33,754 nucleotides of DNA from Kangiellaceae bacterium (GTDB lineage: Bacteria > Pseudomonadota > Gammaproteobacteria > Enterobacterales > Kangiellaceae): the NCBI GenBank assembly GCA_026196875.1, contig JAPHTP010000160.1, forward strand, positions 1 through 33,754, given 5' to 3'. The translations under genes were made by a program, and so were the position numbers. Shown here one piece after another: positions 28,168-33,693 of the stretch (position 1 is the stretch's first letter; each line of letters begins with the position of its first letter). The notes beneath the pieces were generated by a model. The model ran no database searches. It was not told the origin of the DNA and was given only the letters and a program-made list of their open reading frames with translations.

Positions 28168-29373
28168 ATGTTAACTGAGCTTCAAATTAAGAATGTACAA
28201 CCTAAAAAGAAAAATGGTAAAGCCGTCAGCAACAAGTTATCAGATGAGAAAGGGCTATATCTTTTAATAACCGCGACAGGCGCTAAGTATTGGCGATTTG
28301 ACTATCGATTTGCCGGTAAACGTAAAACCTTGGCGATTGGCGTTTATCCAGAAATAAGTCTTAAGGAAGCGCGGAGCGTTCGAAGAGAGTCAAGGGAGCT
28401 AATTCGCCAAGACATCGATCCTGGGCTGCAGAAACAACTTAAAAAGCGTCAGGTTATCAAAGAAACTGAAAACTCTTTTGAGCTTGTGGCTAGAGAGTGG
28501 CAGAAAATTCACTTGAATGGTAAGTCGAACAGCCACGTTACCCGTTCAAGCGCGCTGATAAACAATGATTTGATACCAGAATTAGGAAGGAGGCCCATTA
28601 ATCAAATTGAAGCGCCGGAGCTGCTGTACGTCTTGAGAAAAATTGAAAGACGTTCAGTCGATATGGCGCATCGGGCTAGGACATTGTCCGGCCAGATTTT
28701 TCGTTATTCCATTCAAACCGGTCGTTCATCGCGAGATCCGTCTGCTGATCTTCGCGGTGCTTTGAAGCCGAAAAATAAAAAGCACTATGCGGCAATTATT
28801 GAGCCCTCTGAGCTCGCTAGACTGCTAGTTGCTATCGATGATTACCAAGGGACTCTATCTGTAAAGAACGCGCTTAAACTAGCGCCAATGCTGATGCTTC
28901 GTCCTGGAAATCTTCGGGCGATGAAATGGAGTAATGTAAATTGGGAAAGGGAGCTTCTTGAATATTCTGCCGAAGAAATGAAAACCAAAGATCGTCCTCA
29001 TTTGGTACCTCTTTCTCATCAGGCAATCGAAATTTTAAGACTCCAACAAATGTATTCTGGGCGTAGAGAGTATGTTTTTCCCTGCCAGGGTAAACCACAA
29101 AGGCCACTCAGTGACAACGGGCTAAGAACAGCCTTAATGACGATAGGATTTTCGTCCGAAGTTCATACGGTTCATGGATTTCGTTCAACAGCTAGAACCA
29201 TTATGGAGGAGGTTCTAGATATTCCTCAGCATCTGCTTGAGCATCAACTTCATCATTTGGTCAGGGATAGAAATGGTAGAGCTTATAATCGAACGACTCA
29301 TCTAAAAGCTAGAGGAGAGATGATGCAGAAGTGGGCTGATTATTTGGATGAGCTTAAGATTAAACTCACTTAA
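28168..29373 (+). CDS. P4-type tyrosine integrase (DUF4102/phage integrase)
   Basis: 401 residues. The N-terminal arm-binding DUF4102 domain (NKLSDEKGLYLLITATGAKY, LAIGVYPEISLKEAR) and SAM-like core-binding domain are followed by the catalytic domain with Arg in MLRPGNLRAMKW, HGFRST (HxxR), the LEHQLHH box and Tyr in RAYNRTTHL, so the active site looks complete. It belongs to the P4/CP4-57 class that uses tRNA genes, and lacks the features of integron integrases (IntI): the DUF4102 arm domain is not found in IntI. It should act at the tRNA-Pro att site and is not expected to recombine the attC-like sites downstream. Confidence 0.95.
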   Translation: MLTELQIKNVQPKKKNGKAVSNKLSDEKGLYLLITATGAKYWRFDYRFAGKRKTLAIGVYPEISLKEARSVRRESRELIRQDIDPGLQKQLKKRQVIKETENSFELVAREWQKIHLNGKSNSHVTRSSALINNDLIPELGRRPINQIEAPELLYVLRKIERRSVDMAHRARTLSGQIFRYSIQTGRSSRDPSADLRGALKPKNKKHYAAIIEPSELARLLVAIDDYQGTLSVKNALKLAPMLMLRPGNLRAMKWSNVNWERELLEYSAEEMKTKDRPHLVPLSHQAIEILRLQQMYSGRREYVFPCQGKPQRPLSDNGLRTALMTIGFSSEVHTVHGFRSTARTIMEEVLDIPQHLLEHQLHHLVRDRNGRAYNRTTHLKARGEMMQKWADYLDELKIKLT

Positions 29374-29410
29374 CAAGTATTAGTTATGATGGTAATTAAC
29401 TAGTTGTTAA
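29370..29410 (+). other. attC-like hairpin overlapping the integrase stop codon
   Basis: TTAACAA (29370) pairs with TTGTTAA (29404-29410), and TAGTTA (29381-29386) with TAACTA (29397-29402), separated by an unequal bulge (GTAT against G). This is the two-box plan of an attC site, and AATTAACTAGTTGTTAATA resembles the right arm of the site at 31395-31454. No T tract follows, so it is unlikely to be a terminator. Confidence 0.4.
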
Positions 29411-29452
29411 TAAAAGAAATTTTGGTTAGATTATCCCTATTGTTAAAAACTA

Positions 29453-29502
29453 GGATTAAGCGAAGGGAATCGAGCATCTTGCTCAAGACTTTGCTGTTAT
29501 GA
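29453..29502 (+). other. attC-like site 0 (array start)
   Basis: AGCGAAG (29459-29465) pairs with CTTTGCT (29489-29495) by one G-U and six standard pairs, with an inner GAGC/GCTC stem. R' is GTTATGA (29496-29502); the crossover would fall after G29496. The next gene's ATG lies inside this R' box. The R'' box is degenerate. The site at 33553-33601 is its closest relative. Confidence 0.65.
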
Positions 29503-29837
29503 CTACGAATAAAATGGCCAAAGAATATCCCAACGAAATTAAAATGTACGACCATGTATCGAATAGTGGAATCGTACATATGCCTGGGCGGCGCTTTCCG
29601 GCGGTTGCGATTCAAGGTGATACGCTCAGCACTATGTTCTCCGCTGCTAAATATTTCATGGAGAAAGCTCGAGAGTACGACGATGAAGATATGTATTTCG
29701 AAGCATTGGAACTAGCAGAAAGGTTTCAAGGCCATCTTTCTCAATATGAAGCGGTATTGGAAAAAGAAGGATTTGAGAAACCTTATAATATGGATGTTAA
29801 AGGAGTTGAGCTTGAGCAAGAATTTAAAAACTCATAA
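29499..29837 (+). CDS. Cassette 1: small protein of unknown function (PGRRFP..QGD motif)
   Basis: 112 residues, acidic, no signal or membrane segment. A short N-terminal strand region has IVHMPGRRFPAVAIQGDTL, followed by helices (SAAKYFMEKAREYDDEDMYF, ALELAERFQGHLSQYEAVLE). The RRFPxxxxQGDxL pattern recalls a DUF family of small bacterial proteins (possibly DUF6959), which I cannot confirm. The start codon lies in the R' box of the site upstream and the stop codon in the R'' box TCATAAC, so the gene fills the cassette completely. No separate promoter is visible. Confidence 0.75.
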   Translation: MTTNKMAKEYPNEIKMYDHVSNSGIVHMPGRRFPAVAIQGDTLSTMFSAAKYFMEKAREYDDEDMYFEALELAERFQGHLSQYEAVLEKEGFEKPYNMDVKGVELEQEFKNS

Positions 29838-29891
29838 CCATACGTTGAAATTTAGCGTTGGAAAACCCGCAAAATTAACAAGGCGCTAGAA
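29832..29891 (+). other. attC site 1
   Basis: R'' TCATAAC (29832-29838), L'' GTTGAAATTT (29844-29853), L' AAAATTAAC (29871-29879), R' GCTAGAA (29885-29891); 60 bp. R'' is a perfect 7-base complement of the cassette's own 5' box GTTATGA, as required for an excised integron cassette. By hand alignment it matches the site at 31395-31454 in 44 of 60 positions. Confidence 0.85.
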
Positions 29892-29893
29892 CT

Positions 29894-30352
29894 ATGAAAA
29901 GACATCTACTATCTACGGTGATTTTTTTAGCTTGCTTAGAGGCGACTGCGTGTAGTTGCGTCGAGTATCCAACTCTATCTGAAAAATACGAGTCAGCCAA
30001 AATTGTTGCGATCATGGAGTCTCAGATTCCTGAAGAATATGTAAAAGAAGGGTGGAAGCATAAGAAATACAAATTTGTGACTCTTGAGACATTAAAAGGT
30101 GAGCCGCTTCCAGAATATGAACTCATAGAGTCCGAACCTCGTTCTTCCTGTGATGTAGATGTCAAAGCTAAAAGTAAGTATCTGGTATTTCACAATGAGG
30201 GGCAGACTTTATATCTTGGTCATTGTGGGGCAACAAAAAGACTTAAATGGATAGAGATTAAAGATCCCAATTGGAGAAACTCTTTAACTTTGTCAGACAG
30301 TTCTAAGAAGAGCCTGCAATTAAAGGCTAAAACAAAAAACAGCCTCAACTGA
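29894..30352 (+). CDS. Cassette 2: secreted TIMP/NTR-like protein
   Basis: 152 residues. A signal peptide (residues 1-19, KRHLLSTVIFLACLEATA) would leave a mature protein beginning CSC. Then follow YESAKIVAIMES, YKFVTLETLKGE, SSCDVDVKAKSKYLVFH and LYLGHCGATK. This is the order seen in TIMP/netrin-like OB folds, including N-terminal Cys-x-Cys and two later cysteines (C86, C111) placed to pair with C20 and C22. In animal TIMPs the free N-terminal Cys chelates a protease zinc; bacterial relatives have no established role. A lipobox is not convincing (Ala at -3). The last 17 codons lie inside the following attC. Confidence 0.75.
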   Translation: MKRHLLSTVIFLACLEATACSCVEYPTLSEKYESAKIVAIMESQIPEEYVKEGWKHKKYKFVTLETLKGEPLPEYELIESEPRSSCDVDVKAKSKYLVFHNEGQTLYLGHCGATKRLKWIEIKDPNWRNSLTLSDSSKKSLQLKAKTKNSLN

Positions 30353-30366
30353 GGCGAGCGTTACAG
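30301..30366 (+). other. attC site 2
   Basis: R'' TTCTAAG (30301-30307), R' GTTACAG (30360-30366). GCCTGCAATTAAAGGCT (30312-30328) pairs with AGCCTCAACTGAGGC (30341-30355) leaving two unpaired bases on the left arm, like attC extrahelical bases; loop of 12. R'' matches the complement of its own cassette start (GCTAGAA) in 5 of 7 positions. Confidence 0.8.
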
Positions 30367-30383
30367 CTATTAAGAGATCTTGA

Positions 30384-30617
30384 ATGCCTGCATATATGTG
30401 TAAATGTGGAACTCGCGTTTCAGTCGGAAGAATTCCATGCGACCATCAATGGAATTTTATGTCTGATTCGGAGTTCGACAAATATGAAGATCAAGTTGAT
30501 GCTGGTGAACTCTATAAAGAAATGAAAGAATTCTTTAAATGTCCATCATGCAAGCGTTTGGCTATGTTTTGGGATGGCTGGGACGGTGAGCCTACTTTCT
30601 ATATTGAGGACAACTGA
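30384..30617 (+). CDS. Cassette 3: small cysteine-rich, possibly zinc-binding protein
   Basis: 77 residues with ligand-like C6-x-C8 and C19-x-H21 near the N-terminus and CPSC (C53, C56) after a helix (EDQVDAGELYKEMKEFF). The spacing suggests one or two zinc sites. The tail is WDGWDGEPTFYIEDN. No family recognised and no transmembrane segment. AAGAGA upstream of the ATG may be the ribosome site. Function unknown. Confidence 0.72.
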   Translation: MPAYMCKCGTRVSVGRIPCDHQWNFMSDSEFDKYEDQVDAGELYKEMKEFFKCPSCKRLAMFWDGWDGEPTFYIEDN

Positions 30618-30628
30618 GCAGTGGATAG

Positions 30629-30691
30629 CTATGACAAGGCATGAAAGTTGAAACAGCAAAAAGCGCTGCTCAACTTATTTAGGCGTTGTAC
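30629..30691 (+). other. attC site 3
   Basis: R'' CTATGAC (30629-30635), L'' AAGTTGA (30645-30651), L' TCAACTT (30670-30676), R' GTTGTAC (30685-30691). L''/L' are perfectly complementary. R'' matches the complement of its own cassette start (GTTACAG) in 5 of 7 positions. Confidence 0.82.
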
Positions 30692-30701
30692 GAAAAATTA
30701 A

Positions 30702-30992
30702 ATGAGCAAACTAAGTCATAAACAGAAAGAACTGTTCAAGAGAATTTCGAAAATTCTCTGGAAGGACTGGGATCCGATAGGTGTTTACAATCCAGAGGAT
30801 GAGTGGGATGACGAATACGATTCGTATGTACCTCATTTGTTCCGGCTCGCCATGGAAGACAAAGATGCTTTCCATATCGCATCGAGCCTGAATTTGACCG
30901 CGACTCAGAATATCGGATTAGGGACTAATAAAAACAAAGATATGAAAGTCGCCAACTTGATTATCGAAGCAAAGAAAGAGATTATCGGTTAA
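30702..30992 (+). CDS. Cassette 4: small protein with WDPIG..DEYDSY motif
   Basis: 96 residues: a basic N-terminal helix (KLSHKQKELFKRISKILW), WDPIGVYN at 23-30, DDEYDSYVPHLFRLAME, and a C-terminal part rich in Asn and Lys. The DPIG...DEYDxY pattern recalls the DUF1871-type small proteins and some toxin-immunity proteins; this is recall, not a search result. No neighbouring toxin is seen. The ATG follows an AT-rich stretch with little Shine-Dalgarno, which is common in cassettes. Confidence 0.72.
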   Translation: MSKLSHKQKELFKRISKILWKDWDPIGVYNPEDEWDDEYDSYVPHLFRLAMEDKDAFHIASSLNLTATQNIGLGTNKNKDMKVANLIIEAKKEIIG

Positions 30993-31003
30993 ATGAACAA
31001 ATA

Positions 31004-31075
31004 GTATGACAATAAATTGCAAAATACTCAGGTTAAACTACAACCCGAGTTTTTGAATTGAGCGAAATGTTTACG
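31004..31075 (+). other. attC site 4
   Basis: R'' GTATGAC (31004-31010), R' GTTTACG (31069-31075). The inner arm CAAAATACTCAGGTT (31020-31034) pairs with AACCCGAGTTTTTG (31042-31055) with one unpaired T. R'' matches the complement of its own cassette start (GTTGTAC) in 5 of 7 positions. Confidence 0.72.
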
Positions 31076-31079
31076 AACT

Positions 31080-31394
31080 ATGAGCTACGACTTTCAAATT
31101 GATAACGATAAAGGCGATACTTCACTGTACTCTCTGGAAGTGGAAGTTCACTCGTCAATCTTTAAGTTTATTCATGGGAATAAGCTCGACTTTCCTTTCG
31201 TTAATCGATTTAGCGACTATTACTCTGACGCTAAATTCTCGGAGAAAGAACTTTCATCATTAATAGATGAGATCGAGTCACTGGAGAGTCATTTTTCTTG
31301 TAGTGGGTCGACATTAGCGGCATTGAAAGAAATTAAGAAGTTAGCCTCTCAGGCCTTAGCTAAAAATGGAGTTCTACGAGGCTATTGTGATTAA
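31080..31394 (+). CDS. Cassette 5: acidic protein of unknown function
   Basis: 104 residues, no signal peptide. A strand-rich N-terminus (SYDFQIDNDKGDTSLYSLEV) leads to a helical half (EKELSSLIDEIESLESHF, LAALKEIKKLASQALAKN). No family recognised. The gene is compact in its cassette, with an ATG 5 bases after the upstream R' box. Confidence 0.72.
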   Translation: MSYDFQIDNDKGDTSLYSLEVEVHSSIFKFIHGNKLDFPFVNRFSDYYSDAKFSEKELSSLIDEIESLESHFSCSGSTLAALKEIKKLASQALAKNGVLRGYCD

Positions 31395-31454
31395 ACATAA
31401 CCTGTCGTTGAAACATAGTATAGAAAAGCACGCAAAATTAACTAGGCGTTATAC
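31395..31454 (+). other. attC site 5
   Basis: R'' ACATAAC (31395-31401), L'' CGTTGAAA, L' AAAATTAAC, R' GTTATAC (31448-31454). Close relative of site 1. R'' matches the complement of its own cassette start poorly (3 of 7), but the alternative box ATTAAAC (31390-31396) matches better (TAAAC shared), so the left boundary is uncertain. Confidence 0.82.
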
Positions 31455-31468
31455 ATTAGAAAAATAAA

Positions 31469-31927
31469 ATGCAACCATCAGACTTTAAAGATCAACCTAG
31501 AGATACTAAAAAAGAGAACGAGGCGTCTAAGTGGCTCCGAGCTCAAGACGAATACACTAAATTTGAATTTATCTGGAATGTCGTAAAGTACAATCAGCTC
31601 TCTGGCTTAGCAATGGTCAGAAAATCGGCTTTGAAGCGTGCTCATCTAGAGGTTATTCTCGAATACGGATTGGTTTACGGTGATGCCAGTAATGTAAGGC
31701 TTTGGTATGACGCAACTGTTGTGGGATTAGGCGAGTCTAGGGCAATTGATATTATCGCATCGCATTTGGAAAATGGTCCTCTTATAGTTGAGAAAATGTT
31801 GTATTGGCTAAGACCAGAAACGGAAAAAGGTAAACTCAAAGCCGTAGAACTTCGAAGTAAATTTAACGATATGTATCCTAATTTTAGATCAACTAGGAGT
31901 ACGGGAATACATGCTACACAAGAATAA
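31469..31927 (+). CDS. Cassette 6: helical protein of unknown function
   Basis: 152 residues, largely alpha-helical, soluble: FEFIWNVVKYNQLSGLAMVR, ALKRAHLEVILEYGLVYGDA, VGLGESRAIDIIASHLENGP, VEKMLYWLRPETEKGKLKAV. The helix pairs are reminiscent of helical repeat proteins, but no family is recognised. The stop codon lies in the R'' box GAATAAC. Confidence 0.72.
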   Translation: MQPSDFKDQPRDTKKENEASKWLRAQDEYTKFEFIWNVVKYNQLSGLAMVRKSALKRAHLEVILEYGLVYGDASNVRLWYDATVVGLGESRAIDIIASHLENGPLIVEKMLYWLRPETEKGKLKAVELRSKFNDMYPNFRSTRSTGIHATQE

Positions 31928-31982
31928 CAATGCGCTGAAAAAAACGCCGATAATTACTGAGACTCTTAGCGAAGCGCTAACC
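31922..31982 (+). other. attC site 6
   Basis: R'' GAATAAC (31922-31928), right arm TTAGCGAAGCGCTAACC with R' GCTAACC (31976-31982). R'' matches the complement of its own cassette start (GTTATAC) in 6 of 7 positions. The right arm resembles that of site 9. Confidence 0.78.
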
Positions 31983-31993
31983 GACAAATTAGT

Positions 31994-32347
31994 ATGTGGA
32001 AAAGATTAACTGATAAAGAAACTCTAAACGCTCTCGAAAATGACCTCTTAACGAAGCTTCCATTGAAGTCTGCAATCGAACTAGTCCAATTACTCCAGAA
32101 GAAGGATTATTCTGAGTTGCTTTACGTCGTTATTGGTATGGGGCATTTTCGTTTGTCGACAGTATCGTACGATGAGAGCCTAACCAATGATGGAACTGAG
32201 ATTGGCATTTCTGAACGGGATGGGAAGTTTCATGCAGGAATACTGACTTCAACTGAGAATGAGAGAGTTTTGAGTTGCGAAGGAAGTTTAGAAGACATAG
32301 TGGAGTTTATAGATCGTTCGATGGTTAAGCTTCAATATGAAAAATAA
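31994..32347 (+). CDS. Cassette 7: small protein of unknown function
   Basis: 117 residues: an N-terminal helical region (KETLNALENDLLTKLPLKSA, ELVQLLQKKDYSELLYVVIG) and a C-terminal strand region (GTEIGISERDGKFHAGILTS, LSCEGSLEDIVEFIDRSMVK). No signal peptide or known domain. Start 11 bases after the R' box; the stop overlaps the next R'' by one base. Confidence 0.72.
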   Translation: MWKRLTDKETLNALENDLLTKLPLKSAIELVQLLQKKDYSELLYVVIGMGHFRLSTVSYDESLTNDGTEIGISERDGKFHAGILTSTENERVLSCEGSLEDIVEFIDRSMVKLQYEK

Positions 32348-32403
32348 GTTAGCCGTACATTGTAAAAAAAGTGTAAATCGCGCGTTTCAATCTAGTGTTA
32401 GGT
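32347..32403 (+). other. attC site 7
   Basis: R'' AGTTAGC (32347-32353), L'' near ACATTGTAAA, L' near TTTCAATCT, R' GTTAGGT (32397-32403), which fits GTTRRRY exactly. R'' matches the complement of its own cassette start (GCTAACC) in 6 of 7 positions. Confidence 0.8.
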
Positions 32404-32410
32404 ATAAGAA

Positions 32411-32656
32411 ATGAACCTAGATCGCGAGCCAGATAAAGTAGATATTGTTGCTATCGCAACAGACGGTGGAACTATGGTTTTAGATGTATATGTATCAGGC
32501 GAAATTCTCAACTTGTATGTGGATAATCGCATTAATACTTCTACACCAAAGCAAATTTATACTTCATATCCTGATGAGGATGAAGCAGTTATGCTCGAAT
32601 CAAGTTCGAAACTAGTTTTGGGAATTAAGAAGTTAATCGAGGCTGATAATGCCTAA
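32411..32656 (+). CDS. Cassette 8: small protein of unknown function
   Basis: 81 residues, acidic, mostly predicted strands by eye (VDIVAIATDGGTMVLDVYVS, LNLYVDNRINTS) with a short C-terminal helix (SSKLVLGIKKLIEADNA). No family recognised. The TAA stop lies inside the R'' box GCCTAAT. Confidence 0.68.
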   Translation: MNLDREPDKVDIVAIATDGGTMVLDVYVSGEILNLYVDNRINTSTPKQIYTSYPDEDEAVMLESSSKLVLGIKKLIEADNA

Positions 32657-32705
32657 TAGGAACAGGCAGGTGAAGAAAAACACAATAATCTGCTATGAGT
32701 TGTAG
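32651..32705 (+). other. attC site 8
   Basis: R'' GCCTAAT (32651-32657), R' GTTGTAG (32699-32705), with GGCAGGT on the left facing ATCTGCT on the right. R'' matches the complement of its own cassette start (GTTAGGT) in 5 of 7 positions. One of the weaker sites. Confidence 0.65.
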
Positions 32706-32714
32706 GTAAGAGAT

Positions 32715-33098
32715 ATGAAAATTCGAGCAACCGATGATGAAATCGATATTTCCGACGATTTACTCGGTATGAATGTTACTGGGAGAATGATATCCGATTT
32801 TCTATGTAGAGACGAAGAAACTGAAATAACTCTCGAATCAAATACTGATATCAACCCAGAGCCGTACGAGAGGGTACTCAATAGTTTAACGATACACAAA
32901 AATGACGGCCCTACACTAATCGAAGAAGTACAAGGTACGCTAGTGGTCTCAGTCTCTCCAGAAAATCTTGAGAGGTTTCTTTCATTCTTCGAATTCGATA
33001 AAGAAAGTAAGGTTGGAGACCATTCTCATTTCGACTATCTTGATGGGGATATTTATGTCCACAAAGATTCAAGATCACTGGTTGTGACTTTGGAATGA
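32715..33098 (+). CDS. Cassette 9: small acidic protein, weakly Imm32-like
   Basis: 127 residues. The N-terminal half is strand-rich with Asp (KIRATDDEIDISDDLLGMNV). The C-terminal half (VSPENLERFLSFFEF, GDHSHFDYLDGDIY, SLVVTLE) faintly recalls the 'PExLxxL...DHxHxD...LVV' layout of some polymorphic-toxin immunity proteins (Imm32 type). No toxin is present. I rate this likeness as weak. Confidence 0.72.
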   Translation: MKIRATDDEIDISDDLLGMNVTGRMISDFLCRDEETEITLESNTDINPEPYERVLNSLTIHKNDGPTLIEEVQGTLVVSVSPENLERFLSFFEFDKESKVGDHSHFDYLDGDIYVHKDSRSLVVTLE

Positions 33099-33102
33099 AA
33101 TT

Positions 33103-33165
33103 AGCTAACCTGATGCGACAACAGACAAAAAAACGGGCCTCGAAATTTTAGCGACTGCGCTAAAC
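33103..33165 (+). other. attC site 9
   Basis: R'' AGCTAAC (33103-33109), left arm with GATGCGAC, right arm TTAGCGACTGCGCTAAAC with R' GCTAAAC (33159-33165). The right arm resembles site 6. R'' and own cassette start agree poorly (3 of 7), so the left limit is uncertain. Confidence 0.68.
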
Positions 33166-33177
33166 GTTGAATTTAAT

Positions 33178-33438
33178 ATGGTTATATTTGTAAGTACAAA
33201 AGAAGGCTTTAAAGAAATGAAACCATTTATCGAGTCTGGGAAATATCCCATATGGCTAAATGAAGGCGTAGTTTCTCAATCGGAGCTAGCGGATTTAAGG
33301 GCGCGGAATATTGAAGTTAGTAACTTTCATTACGTTGTAGATATAGATGATGAAGAATCGAGAGAAGAAGCTCTATTCACTATTGCTGAACATCATCCTA
33401 ATGAAAGAATATGGTCAGAGAGTAGGCCAAAGCTCTGA
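33178..33438 (+). CDS. Cassette 10: small protein of unknown function
   Basis: 86 residues: VIFVSTKEGFKEMKPFIESG, IWLNEGVVSQSELADLRARN, then HYVVDIDDEESREEALFTIA. Alternating strands and helices suggest a small alpha/beta fold. No family recognised. ATG 12 bases after the R' box. Confidence 0.7.
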   Translation: MVIFVSTKEGFKEMKPFIESGKYPIWLNEGVVSQSELADLRARNIEVSNFHYVVDIDDEESREEALFTIAEHHPNERIWSESRPKL

Positions 33439-33552
33439 GTAAGAATTTGACCATACTATAAAAAAGAAACAGAAAGATGTTCTTATATTTGAGCCGTAGG
33501 TGGACTAAGAAATATGAGTTTACCCTCAGAGTTATAAGGCTGACTTAAATAC
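33439..33552 (+). other. Stretch between cassette 10 and the last attC-like site
   Basis: No convincing gene. One 23-codon reading frame (33477-33548, MFLYLSRRW...) exists but has no supporting evidence. The sequence TAAGAATTTGACC...TTCTTAT could be a decayed attC. Confidence 0.3.
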
Positions 33553-33601
33553 AAACTAAGCGAAGGGGGAGAGTATCGTGCCCAAAACTTTGCTGTCATG
33601 T
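33553..33601 (+). other. attC-like site 10 (sister of site 0)
   Basis: AGCGAAG (33559-33565) and CTTTGCT (33588-33594) with the same spacing, within one base, as at the array start; R' is GTCATGT (33595-33601). The R'' side is degenerate. The bases around it (ACTAAGCGAAGGG, AACTTTGCTGTCATG) closely follow site 0. Confidence 0.6.
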
Positions 33602-33693
33602 ACGGAACGATAAGTATGAGTAATCCTTTAGATTTTGCTAGAGCCAAAACTGAAAGTAGGGTTTTACCCCGATTTCACGGACATTTTAGTTAA
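33598..33693 (+). CDS. Short reading frame after site 10, possibly a broken cassette gene
   Basis: 31 codons from an ATG inside the R' box (as in cassette 1), with a second in-frame ATG at 33616 (MSNPLDFARAKTESRVLPRF). It is unusually short for this array, so it may be a truncated cassette gene or not coding at all. The remaining bases to 33754 show nothing else. Confidence 0.25.
   Translation: MYGTISMSNPLDFARAKTESRVLPRFHGHFS

Noticed and set aside
28168-29373. The tyrosine recombinase as an integron integrase (IntI)
   Set aside because: It has a DUF4102 arm-binding domain and an adjacent AlpA gene, both typical of P4-type island integrases; it is also on the same strand as the cassettes, whereas intI is usually divergent.
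33439-33552. Further small gene at 33477-33548
   Set aside because: Only 23 codons, no family likeness and no R' box just upstream.
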